Origin: Clostridia bacterium
Lineage (GTDB): Bacteria > Bacillota > Clostridia > Christensenellales > Aristaeellaceae
Length of the DNA: 64,000 nucleotides
Direction: 5' to 3'
NCBI GenBank assembly: GCA_017410455.1
Contig: JAFQQT010000060.1
Coordinates: 1-64,000, forward strand
Part shown: piece after piece, positions 50,862 to 58,702 of the stretch
Layout: the number at the start of each line of letters is the position of its first letter
Position numbering within the stretch: position 1 is the stretch's first letter
Position numbers and translations under genes: made by a program
Notes under the pieces: model-generated
Seen by the model: only the letters and a program-made list of their open reading frames with translations
Databases searched by the model: none
Told to the model about the DNA's origin: nothing

Positions 50862-52841
50862 TCAGATGCGCTTGCGGCGCATGCGGCAGATGTAGAAGCC
50901 CTCCACGCCGTCGCGGTCGGGCAGCAGCTGCAGGCCGACGCCCTCATGCTGGCGGAATTCCGCCGGGATGGCGTCCGGCAGGGGCTGGAGCTCAAACTCC
51001 GGGTGACGGGCGAGGAACGCCTCCGCCTGCTTCTCGTTCTCCTCCTTGAGCACCGAGCAGGTGGAGTACACCAGCACGCCGCCCTTCTTGACATACTGGC
51101 AGACGGTATCCAGGAGCTTGCCCTGCAGCTGCACCAGCTCCGCCACGGACTCCGCCGTCGCGCGGTACTTCACATCCGGCTTGTCCGCCATCACGCCCAG
51201 GCCGGAGCAGGGCGCGTCCAGCAGGACTGCGTCCATCGTGCCGGTCATGTCCTCGCGCAGCTGGGTCGCGTCGCGCTGCATGGGGCGCACGTTTTCAAGG
51301 CCGAGGCGCTTCATCTGCGCCTTGATCAGGTCCACGCGGTGCTCATGCAGCTCCCAGGCCTGCACGCGGCCGGTGCCCTCCATCATCTCCGCCATCAGGC
51401 AGGTCTTGCCGCCGGGGGCCGCGCAGCAATCGAGGATCTGCATGCCGCGCCTGGGGCTGACCGCCAGCGCCGCCATCATCGAGGACTCGGACTGGATGGA
51501 GAACTTGCCTCCCACAAAGCCCGCGTCATGGGCGATCTCCGCCATGTTGCGGATGCGCCAGCTGTGCGCCACGCGGCCACGCTCGGACTCCCAGGCCTTC
51601 TGCTGCAGGAATGCCTCGAAGGCCTCATCGTCCAGGCGGGTCATGTTCGGGCGGATGGTGATGTAGCTGTCGTGGCTGCGGGTAGTCATCAGGCTCACGG
51701 CCTGCTCGCCCCAGTCGCCCAGGAGCTTTTCCACCAGCCACTCGGGCACGCTGTGGCGCACGGACAGGGCCTTGACGCGGTTCTCGGCTTCGTCGGGGAA
51801 AACCAGCTCCTCCTTCTGGCGCACGAGGTTGCGCAGGATGCCGTTGCACACGCCGGCAAGGCCCTCCATGCCCAGCTCCTTGCACAGCACGACGGAGGTG
51901 TTGCACGCCGCGCTCTCGGGGATGCGATCCTCCAGCAGGATCTGGCAGGCGCCCAGGCGCAGGACGTTGCGCAGCTTGATATCGGTATCGGGCTTGGCCA
52001 TGATCTGATCCAGCGCGTGATCGAGGTACATGCGCATCTCGATGGTGTCATAGGCCAGGCGGGCAGCCAGGCGGCGGTCGATGACGGGCAGGCCGCAGTT
52101 CTTGAGCTGCTGATCCAGCGCCAGGTGGATGAACTCGCCGCGCTCGGTCACCGCACGGATGACTTCCAGCGCCAGGCGGCGGGCCGGCAGGCCCTCCTGC
52201 TGCACCTCGCGGGGCTTGCGCTCTCCATCAGGGCGCGCCGGGCGCAGTCCCGTCCGCGCAGAGCCGGAATAGGGCTTCGTCCCCACCGTTTTCCCACCGA
52301 AGCCGGGCTTTCCGGCAGGACGGGCAGGCCTGTCTCCACCATAGCCGCGCTTTTCGCCGCCGTTTTGGGTGCGATCCCCACCAAAGTGTTTCTTTTCGCC
52401 ACGGAATGCGGGCTTTTCGCCACGGAACGCGGGCTTACGCTCGCCATTCTGGACGCGATCCCCACTGAAGGGGCGCTTTTCGCCATCCGCAGCGGCACGG
52501 AAACCACCGCCAGCGGGGCGGCGCTCCCCCTTCTGGGCACGATCCCCACCAAAGGGACGTCTTTCACCACCAGCAGCGCCACGAAAACCACCTTCGCCGG
52601 GCTTTCCGTCGCCATTGCGGCCACGATTCCCACCGAAGCCGGGTTTTCCGCCCTGCTGCGCGGGACGCTTCCCACCGAAGGGCTTGCGATCGCCCGCATA
52701 TTCAGACTTCTTCCCACCGTAGGTACGCTTTTCACCGCCATTCGCAGCATGCTCCCCACTCGCAGCGTCCTTCTTCACCGGATTTGCGTTTTCATTCCCA
52801 CCGGCATTGGCATTCTGGTCAAACTTCTTCTGCTCATCCAT
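50862..52841 (-). CDS. rsmB: 16S rRNA m5C967 methyltransferase RsmB with long Gly/Arg-rich N-terminal extension
   Basis: A 659-residue protein, about 200 longer than typical RsmB. Residues about 219-355 form the NusB-like domain (ARRLALEVIRAVTERGEF). The C-terminal methyltransferase has ILDCCAAPGGKTCLMAE, DAPCSGLGVMA and YSTCSVL. Residues 1-218 are low complexity: repeated units such as PFGGDRAQKGERR, PAFRGEK and GGKPGFGG rich in Gly, Arg and Lys, like RGG-box RNA-binding tails. The ATG has AGGAAGAG upstream and overlaps the fmt stop by eight bases, so the extension is very probably translated. Confidence 0.92.
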   Translation of the reverse strand: MDEQKKFDQNANAGGNENANPVKKDAASGEHAANGGEKRTYGGKKSEYAGDRKPFGGKRPAQQGGKPGFGGNRGRNGDGKPGEGGFRGAAGGERRPFGGDRAQKGERRPAGGGFRAAADGEKRPFSGDRVQNGERKPAFRGEKPAFRGEKKHFGGDRTQNGGEKRGYGGDRPARPAGKPGFGGKTVGTKPYSGSARTGLRPARPDGERKPREVQQEGLPARRLALEVIRAVTERGEFIHLALDQQLKNCGLPVIDRRLAARLAYDTIEMRMYLDHALDQIMAKPDTDIKLRNVLRLGACQILLEDRIPESAACNTSVVLCKELGMEGLAGVCNGILRNLVRQKEELVFPDEAENRVKALSVRHSVPEWLVEKLLGDWGEQAVSLMTTRSHDSYITIRPNMTRLDDEAFEAFLQQKAWESERGRVAHSWRIRNMAEIAHDAGFVGGKFSIQSESSMMAALAVSPRRGMQILDCCAAPGGKTCLMAEMMEGTGRVQAWELHEHRVDLIKAQMKRLGLENVRPMQRDATQLREDMTGTMDAVLLDAPCSGLGVMADKPDVKYRATAESVAELVQLQGKLLDTVCQYVKKGGVLVYSTCSVLKEENEKQAEAFLARHPEFELQPLPDAIPAEFRQHEGVGLQLLPDRDGVEGFYICRMRRKRI

Positions 52842-53775
52842 TGTTCTCTTCCTCTTTCAGCACGCTGCCGACGGTCATGGGATGACCGCGCAGATAGTCC
52901 TTCGCATCCATGGGTTTTCCGCCGGGGGCCTGCAGCTGGTTGACACGCACCGCGCCGCTGCCCGCCGCAATGACGAGCCCGGCCTTCGCGTCCGCCGTGA
53001 TGATCTCGCCCGGCTGCCCGCTGCCCTGCGCCATTTCAGCCCGCAGCAGCTTCAGCCGCCCGCCGGGGATGGCCGTGGAGCACCCGGGCCAGGGGTTCAG
53101 GCCGTGGATGCGGTTGACGATGTCCGCCGCATTTGCCGTCCAGTCGATGACGCCCATCTCCTTGGTGAGCATGGGGTCGTAGGTCATGTTTTCGTGATCC
53201 TGCGGGATACGCATGAGCGTGCCGGCCTCCAGCTGTTTGAGCGTCTCCAGCAGCAGCTGTGCGCCCATGTCCGCCATGCGCACGGTCAATTCGCCCGCCG
53301 TTTCGCCGGGGATGTACGCCGCCTCGGCCTTGAGCAGCATGTCGCCGGTGTCGATGCCCTTGTCGGTCATCATCGTCGTCACGCCGACGGTCTCATCGCC
53401 CTGCAGGATGGCCCAGTTGATGGGCGCGGAGCCCCGGTGCTTCGGCAGCAGGGACGCATGGACATTGATGGTGCCCAGCTTCGGTATGTCGAGGATCTCC
53501 TGGGAGAGGATCTGCCCGAAGGCCGCCGTGACGCACAGGTCAGGCTGCAGGGCCTTCAAGTCCTCCACGCCGTCCTTACGAATGCGCTGGGGCTGGAACA
53601 CGGGGATGCCCCGCTCCACCGCCACCTGCTTCACCGGGGAGAACACGACCTTGTTGCCGCGGCCCTTGGGGCGGTCAGGCTGGGTGAACACGCCCACCAC
53701 GTCGTAGCCGGCGTCGCACAGCGCCGTCAGCGACGGCACGGCGAACTCCGGCGTACCCATGAATACGATTCTCAT
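52834..53775 (-). CDS. fmt: Methionyl-tRNA formyltransferase
   Basis: A 313-residue enzyme that formylates initiator Met-tRNA. MRIVFMGTPEFAVPSLTAL and NVHASLLPKHRGSAPINWAI (formyl-transfer motif with the catalytic His and Asn region) are diagnostic. Stop and start overlaps link it to def upstream and rsmB downstream. Confidence 0.97.
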   Translation of the reverse strand: MRIVFMGTPEFAVPSLTALCDAGYDVVGVFTQPDRPKGRGNKVVFSPVKQVAVERGIPVFQPQRIRKDGVEDLKALQPDLCVTAAFGQILSQEILDIPKLGTINVHASLLPKHRGSAPINWAILQGDETVGVTTMMTDKGIDTGDMLLKAEAAYIPGETAGELTVRMADMGAQLLLETLKQLEAGTLMRIPQDHENMTYDPMLTKEMGVIDWTANAADIVNRIHGLNPWPGCSTAIPGGRLKLLRAEMAQGSGQPGEIITADAKAGLVIAAGSGAVRVNQLQAPGGKPMDAKDYLRGHPMTVGSVLKEEENNG

Positions 53776-54263
53776 TCCGCATCGTCCTCCGGGATATGCC
53801 CCTCGATCTCCTCAGGCGTCAGCTCGCGGTCCATCACGTCGATGTACAGCGTGCCGTCCAGGTGGTCCAGCTCATGGCAAACCGCGCGGGCAAAGAAACC
53901 CTCCGCCGTCAGCTCATGCTTCTCGCCCTTGCGGTCCTGGAACTCCACCGTCACCTTGTTGGGACGGGTCACCACCGCCTGACGGTTCGGAAGGCTCAGG
54001 CAGCCCTCGCGGCCGCACTGGCTGCCCTCGCGGCTGGTGATCACCGGGTTGATCATCTCCACCAGCCCCTCGCCGATGTCGATCACCACCACCCGGCGCA
54101 GCACGCCCACCTGCGGCGCCGCCAGACCCACGCCCTCGGCGCGGTACATCGTGTCCGCCATGTCCTTGAGCAGGATCGCCAGCCGCAGGTCAAACTTCTC
54201 CTGCGCCCGGCACTCCTTGCGCAGCGCATCATCGCCAAGCTTCACAATCTTTCGAATTGCCAT
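53772..54263 (-). CDS. def: Peptide deformylase
   Basis: A 163-residue metalloenzyme that removes the N-formyl group from nascent proteins. The three motifs are present: GVGLAAPQVG, REGCLSLP (metal Cys) and CHELDHLDG (HEXXH metal site). The ATG at 54263 follows GAGGAGG. The reading frame remains open upstream, but that part lies in a repeat-rich spacer. It overlaps fmt by four bases. Confidence 0.96.
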   Translation of the reverse strand: MAIRKIVKLGDDALRKECRAQEKFDLRLAILLKDMADTMYRAEGVGLAAPQVGVLRRVVVIDIGEGLVEMINPVITSREGSQCGREGCLSLPNRQAVVTRPNKVTVEFQDRKGEKHELTAEGFFARAVCHELDHLDGTLYIDVMDRELTPEEIEGHIPEDDAE

Positions 54264-54279
54264 GTTCGTTACCTCCTCG

Positions 54280-54660
54280 GGGGCCTCCGGCGGGCAGGGG
54301 CTCTGCCCCTGCACCCCGCGAAGGGACTTCGTCCCTTTCGAAACCCATTCTGCGATTTTGTTGGTTGGTTCCTTGTATCTGCGCGCGCATGGGGCAGTAG
54401 CAGAGTCGCGCGTCGGACGGGGCACGGAGGGTGCCCCGTCCAGGCACGGCTCGCAACGGGCGAGCCGCGCCTCAGGGTTGTCGCTTATGTGGCTCCAGGA
54501 GCCCTTAACATTCCTCGTCGCTTTCGCCTTCGGCGAAGTCCCCACTGGGGACACGCTCCAACGGAATGCCCCTGCACCCCACCAGAGGGCAAGCCCTCCG
54601 GACTCCCGCCGCTCGCGGGGACACGGCTGCTTCGCAGCGTGTTTTTGTTTGCGAAGCTTG
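54280..54660. repeat. Intergenic repeat region between priA and def
   Basis: A stretch of about 400 bases with no credible gene, made of short hairpins: GCAGGGGC-TCT-GCCCCTGC (54294-54312), AAGGGACTTCGTCCCTT (54321-54337), and a hairpin with T-run ACACGGCTGC / GCAGCGTGT then TTTTTG (54621-54648). The piece CCCCTGCACCCC occurs twice. Such palindromic units are common in high-GC gut Clostridia. They probably act as RNA stem-loops or inactive repeats. Confidence 0.5.
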
Positions 54661-54672
54661 TTTATCGCTTCG

Positions 54673-56910
54673 TCACATCATTGTTGTGGGATTATATTCA
54701 AAGTACACCTCTGCGCCCTCCGCCGGCTCCCTCGCCAGGTCGGTCAGCGCGGCGACGAATTCCTCCGTCTCCCGGTGCACCAGCAGCTTGAACATCACAT
54801 GCCAGCGGCTCTTCCCGCGCAGCACCTTCACGCTGGGCTGATCCAGCAGCATCATCAGCGTCCGCCTTTTCCATGCGGGATGGCTCTCCAGCAGCCCCTG
54901 GCAGCGGGCGTGCAGCGCCGTGGCGGCGCGCTGGGCGGATAGCTCCGCAGGGCTCTCCACCAGCAGGCGCGCCATGATGGTGAAGGGCGGGTAGAGCGCC
55001 GTTCGCCTGCGGGAGAACTCCATCTCGAAGAAGGCGCGGTAGTCCTGCGCGGCGGAGGCCACGATGATCTCGTCCTCCGGCTTGTAGGTCTGGATGACCA
55101 CCTCTCCGGGGATCACGCCCCGTCCCGCGCGGCCGGCCACCTGCGTCAGCAGCTGGAAGGTGCGCTCCCGGCTGCGGTAGTCCGGCAGGTTCAGCGTCAT
55201 ATCCGCCGCCACCACGCCCACCAGCGTCACCTTCGGGAAGTCAAGGCCCTTGGCGATCATCTGCGTACCCACGAGGATCCGCGCCCGCCCGGAGCGGAAC
55301 TCGTCCAGCAGCTTTGCGTGGCCCTCCTTGCCGGAGGTGGTGTCGATGTCCATGCGGACGATATTCACGTCCGGAAAGAGCCTGTGAAGCTCCTCCTCCA
55401 CCTTCTGCGTGCCCGCGCCGAAGAAGCGGATGTACCGGCTGGCGCAGGAGGGGCAGGTCGTGGGCGTATCAGCCACATGGCCGCAGTAGTGGCAGTGCAG
55501 GCGGCCGTCGCCGCCGGCCATATGGTACGTGAGCGCCACATCGCAGTTGGGGCACTTCATCGTCAGCCCGCAGCTGCGGCAGCTGACGAAGGAATTGTAG
55601 CCGCGGCGGTTCATCAGGAGCATCGCCTGTTCGCCCTTCTGCATGCACTCGCGCAACTTCGTGAGCAGCGCGCCGGAGAAGATGCTGCGGTTGCCAGCCT
55701 CGATCTCCTGGCGCATGTCCACCACGGTGACCTCCGGCATGGGGCGGTTGCCCACGCGGTAAGGCATTTCCAGCAGGGTGTAATCCCCGCGCTGCGCCTT
55801 GGCGAAGGACAATATCGATGGCGTGGCCGAGGCCAGCAGGAGCGTCGCGCCCTCGGTTTCGCAGCGCCAGGCCGCCACGTCCCGCGCATCGTAGCGGGGA
55901 TGGCGGTCGCTGAGGTAGGTGCTCTCGTGCTCCTCGTCCACCACGATGAGCCCGAGGTTCTCGCAGGGGGCAAACACCGCGCTCCTTGCACCGATGACCA
56001 CCCGCGCCTCGCCCCGGCGGATGCGCCGCCATTCATCGAAGCGTTCCCCTGCCGACAGCCGCGAGTGCAGCACCGCCGCCACCGCGCCGAAGCGCGCGCG
56101 GAACCAGCTGACCATTTGCGGCGTGAGGGCGATCTCGGGCACGAGGATCATCGCGGCCTTCCCGCTCTTGAGCACCTCGCGCACCAGGCGGATGAAGACC
56201 TCCGTCTTACCGGAGCCTGTCACGCCGTGGAGCAGGAACCTTCCCTGCCCCCGCCGCATTTCCGGCAGGACGACGTCCAGCACCTCCTGCTGATAAGGCG
56301 TCAGCGGTGGATCGGGCACATGCTCCTCCGGACCGTCCCCGCCGGGGCGGCGCAGCACCTCCTGCTGCGTCAGGCGGACGAGCCCGGCCTCCTCCAGCTG
56401 ATGCAGTGCCTCCAGCGGATCGCGCACCAGCAGCTTCAGGTCGCTGACGGGGTGCGCTTCGCCATCCCGCAGGAGGTTAAGCAGCATGCGCCGCTTCTGC
56501 GAGCGCCCCTGGGCCGCGATGGCCCCGTCGACCTCCGCCTCCGGGATGGCCAGGCGCACCACGGGCTGCTGCTTCACCTGCACGCGGCCGCCGCGCATCT
56601 CCGCCGGCAGCATCAGCCGCAGCGTCTCCGCCAGCGGGCAGTGGGCGTTCTCCGCCATGCGCTGCGCCAGCGTCAGCAGCTGCGGCAGGATGGCGGCGTA
56701 ATCCTCCAGCGGCGCACGGATGGATCGGATCTTCTCCGGCGGCACATCGCAGCTTTCCGAGAAGCCCACGATCACGCCCTCCTTCACCATCCGGCCGAAG
56801 GGCGCCTCCACCCGCTGCCCCACGGACAGCTCCATCCCCTCCGGCACGAGGTAGGAAAACGTGTGCGCCACGTTCTCATGCACGATATCCACGATCACCT
56901 GCGCGTACAA
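54673..56910 (-). CDS. priA: Primosomal protein N' (replication restart helicase)
   Basis: A 745-residue helicase that reloads replication forks. Walker A is in HGVTGSGKTEVFIRLV (about 246-261) and the DEAH-type box is DEEHESTYLSD. The Cys zinc-binding region is CRSCGLTMKCPNCDVAL ... CHYCGHVADTPTTCPSC. The start TTG at 56910 is chosen because AGGAGG is seven bases upstream and the product then begins with LYAQVIVDIVHENVAHTFSY, the normal PriA start. The frame stays open further upstream without a good signal. Confidence 0.94.
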   Translation of the reverse strand: MYAQVIVDIVHENVAHTFSYLVPEGMELSVGQRVEAPFGRMVKEGVIVGFSESCDVPPEKIRSIRAPLEDYAAILPQLLTLAQRMAENAHCPLAETLRLMLPAEMRGGRVQVKQQPVVRLAIPEAEVDGAIAAQGRSQKRRMLLNLLRDGEAHPVSDLKLLVRDPLEALHQLEEAGLVRLTQQEVLRRPGGDGPEEHVPDPPLTPYQQEVLDVVLPEMRRGQGRFLLHGVTGSGKTEVFIRLVREVLKSGKAAMILVPEIALTPQMVSWFRARFGAVAAVLHSRLSAGERFDEWRRIRRGEARVVIGARSAVFAPCENLGLIVVDEEHESTYLSDRHPRYDARDVAAWRCETEGATLLLASATPSILSFAKAQRGDYTLLEMPYRVGNRPMPEVTVVDMRQEIEAGNRSIFSGALLTKLRECMQKGEQAMLLMNRRGYNSFVSCRSCGLTMKCPNCDVALTYHMAGGDGRLHCHYCGHVADTPTTCPSCASRYIRFFGAGTQKVEEELHRLFPDVNIVRMDIDTTSGKEGHAKLLDEFRSGRARILVGTQMIAKGLDFPKVTLVGVVAADMTLNLPDYRSRERTFQLLTQVAGRAGRGVIPGEVVIQTYKPEDEIIVASAAQDYRAFFEMEFSRRRTALYPPFTIMARLLVESPAELSAQRAATALHARCQGLLESHPAWKRRTLMMLLDQPSVKVLRGKSRWHVMFKLLVHRETEEFVAALTDLAREPAEGAEVYFEYNPTTMM

Positions 56911-56977
56911 ATCCCCACCTCCTGCGCAGAAGGGTCGAAACCACAACTCGAATAAAGGGTCACAGACCCCCACCATG

Positions 56978-57006
56978 ATTATACTCTTTTTATCCCTGTT
57001 GAGCAA
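56978..57006 (-). promoter_or_regulatory. Sigma-A promoter of priA and downstream operon
   Basis: Minus strand: TTGCTC (57001-57006), 17-base spacer, TATAAT (56978-56983). It is 68 bases before the priA TTG start. Confidence 0.78.
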
Positions 57007-57020
57007 GGGGGAAGAGGGAG

Positions 57021-57117
57021 AATTATGAATTATGAATTTGGCTGGTGGAACGGTGTTGACGGCAGCTGGCGGGGCGATGCATCGGAAAAGACATGGCTGA
57101 CGGCCATCGCCGTCAAC
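57021..57117. repeat. Intergenic repeat and inverted repeat
   Basis: AATTATGAATTATGAATTT (57021-57039) is a short AT-rich tandem. GTTGACGGC (57055-57063) and its reverse complement GCCGTCAAC (57109-57117) flank 45 bases. No gene is seen between the priA promoter and 57278. Confidence 0.45.
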
Positions 57118-57190
57118 GTCTGCCGGGTTTACCGGCCCAGCGCGTGATTCCGGCGCATTGCCCGGGAGAAGCTTGTTTGCTGCCCCCCCC

Positions 57191-57220
57191 GCCCGGAGCA
57201 CGTATTCCCTCCGGGCTTTT
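57191..57220 (+). terminator. Rho-independent terminator-like hairpin
   Basis: GCCCGGA / TCCGGGC followed by TTTT, directly before the promoter at 57224. No plus-strand gene lies upstream in the visible spacer, so it may be a relic or may stop read-through. Confidence 0.6.
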
Positions 57221-57223
57221 GTG

Positions 57224-57252
57224 TTGCCAGCAGCGAGCGCCCGTGATATAAT
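57224..57252 (+). promoter_or_regulatory. Sigma-A promoter of the HExxH membrane protein gene
   Basis: TTGCCA (57224-57229), 17-base spacer, TATAAT (57247-57252), 26 bases before the ATG at 57278. Confidence 0.78.
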
Positions 57253-57277
57253 GGTGCAAAAAACGGAGGCCATCGCC

Positions 57278-57763
57278 ATGCGCCGTTTTCTCTTCACCCT
57301 CGTCCAGCTCACCTGGGGCCTGCCCCAGACCCTCCTGGGCTTCTGCCTGTACCTGTACTGGCTGCCCCGCGCGAAAAGGCGCTGCGTCTGGCACGGCGCC
57401 ATCGTCACCGAATGGACGACCGGCGGCGGTATCTCGCTGGGGCTGTTCGTGTTCGTGTCGGAAAAGGCCAGCCGCTACCAGACGGACGGCCGCATCCTGA
57501 CGGAGCAGGAGAGCAGGACCGGCGTGCGCGTGCATGAGTACGGCCACTACGTGCAGTCGCTGCTGCTGGGGCCGCTGTATCTGGTTGCGGTGGGGCTGCC
57601 GTCTTATCTGTGGGCGAACCTCCCCGCCCTGCGGAAGCTGCGCCGGGAGAAGGGCATGTCCTACTACGCCGTCTGGCCGGAAAAGCAGGCCAACGCCCTG
57701 GGCGAATGGGCCACGGGAGAGAAGTCCGTCGGGCAGGCGCTGCCCGCAAGGAGGAATGCCTGA
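57278..57763 (+). CDS. Membrane protein with HExxH motif, possible metalloprotease
   Basis: A 161-residue protein. A hydrophobic N-terminal helix (about 4-28) precedes RVHEYGHYVQSLLLGPLYLV, in which HEYGH (86-90) has the HExxH zinc pattern next to a second helix (about 97-112). The arrangement resembles small M48/M50-like membrane peptidases, but a third metal ligand cannot be assigned. ACGGAGG precedes the ATG by eight bases. It overlaps the next start in TGATG. Confidence 0.7.
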   Translation: MRRFLFTLVQLTWGLPQTLLGFCLYLYWLPRAKRRCVWHGAIVTEWTTGGGISLGLFVFVSEKASRYQTDGRILTEQESRTGVRVHEYGHYVQSLLLGPLYLVAVGLPSYLWANLPALRKLRREKGMSYYAVWPEKQANALGEWATGEKSVGQALPARRNA

Positions 57764-58134
57764 TGATACTGTCTGACAACACAGAAAGCATGCTCAGGGA
57801 CATGAGAAGCCGCATCATCGCCGCCCCGATGTTCCTCAAAGGCATGATCGCCCCCGTGGACACCTACCTGCGCGGAAAATGCACATGGGAGGTGTTCCGC
57901 GACCGCTCCACGACAGCCATCGCCTGCTGTGACCTGGCCAAGCCGGACATCCGCGAGACGCTGGATCAATACTGGTATCAGGAGGTCGACTTCGTAAAGA
58001 AGATCTGCCGCGCCCTGTGCGGCAAGGATTTCAGCATCCCGGCAGACGAGGACGCCTTCCGCGCCGAGCTGGTGACGGCACTGCAGGAATACGTCTCCCA
58101 GCCGGAGCTCCCGGATAAGGTCTACATCCTCTGA
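57763..58134 (+). CDS. Unrecognised small protein, second gene of a pair
   Basis: A 123-residue cytoplasmic, largely helical protein (LSDNTESMLRDMRSRIIAAP onward) with four cysteines. No family is recognised. The ATG overlaps the previous stop by one base and has AAGGAGG upstream, so it is co-translated with the HExxH membrane protein. Confidence 0.68.
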   Translation: MILSDNTESMLRDMRSRIIAAPMFLKGMIAPVDTYLRGKCTWEVFRDRSTTAIACCDLAKPDIRETLDQYWYQEVDFVKKICRALCGKDFSIPADEDAFRAELVTALQEYVSQPELPDKVYIL

Positions 58135-58226
58135 ATTCCCGCACCCCCGGTATGCCGTGGGAGGGCTGCCGCAGCCACCCGATCCCCAACAAAAGAGAGG
58201 AAACACATCAACAGCAAACAACACAG

Positions 58227-58275
58227 GCGGCAAGCCCCCGCAAAGGAAGGCCTGCCGCCCGTTTCAGTTGTTCCG
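58227..58275 (+). terminator. Hairpin after the 57763-58134 gene (copy 1 of a direct repeat)
   Basis: GGCGGCAAGC pairs with GCCTGCCGCC and is followed by a T-rich stretch (CGTTTCAGTTGTT). The same unit occurs again at about 58581-58633 (GGCGGCAAGCC ... ACCGCCCGTTTCACTGTTTTT), so this is both a possible terminator and a repeat. Confidence 0.55.
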
Positions 58276-58336
58276 GCGTCTCCAGGCCTGGGTGCTGACC
58301 GGGGATGGCCCTTGCTGCTGAACCCGACCGCAGCGA

Positions 58337-58461
58337 CCACCTCATCCGTCTTCGCCTGACGGCGAATCCACCTTCCCCTCAAGGGGAAGGCTTTGGGGAG
58401 CGCGAACAGCCCCCGGCTTCCCCTTGAGGGGAAGCTCCCGCCGCAGCGGGTGATGAGGTGG
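58337..58461. repeat. Large foldback repeat (about 125 bp)
   Basis: Outer arms CCACCTCATC (58337-58346) and GATGAGGTGG (58452-58461) are perfect inverted copies. Inside, CCTTCCCCTCAAGGGGAAGG and CTTCCCCTTGAGGGGAAG form two further palindromes. It resembles the mobile-like palindromic repeats of gut Clostridia. No gene is seen. Confidence 0.65.
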
Positions 58462-58524
58462 AACGCTGCGCTCACGCTGACCGTGGAAAGACCATCGCAA
58501 CTGTGCCTGTGGGCATCGCCCGCG

Positions 58525-58701
58525 TTCTCCCTCAGTCGCTGCGGCGCCAGCTCCATCCGGGAGGGAGCTGGCAGCACAAAGGCGGCAAGCCACCCCGCAA
58601 AGGGAGAGCTTACCGCCCGTTTCACTGTTTTTCTATGCTGTTCGTGAGAGACCCTCTCAGTCAGCTTCGCTGACAGCTCCCCCCAAGGGGGAGCCTTTGG
58701 A
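58525..58701. repeat. Repeat units of the CTCAGTC-GACAGCTCC type
   Basis: Two related pieces: CTCCCTCAGTCGCTGCGGCG followed by CAGCTCC and GGAGGGAGCTGGC (about 58529-58573), and CCTCTCAGTCAGCTTCGCTG followed by ACAGCTCCCCCCAAGGGGGAG (about 58652-58694). Copy 2 of the GGCGGCAAGC repeat lies between them. No coding region is seen from 58135 to 58702. Confidence 0.5.
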
Positions 58702-58702
58702 A

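Noticed and set aside
54037-54942. Coding region across the priA-def spacer
   Set aside because: The open frame is antisense to def and priA and passes through hairpin repeats; no ribosome binding site or family features.
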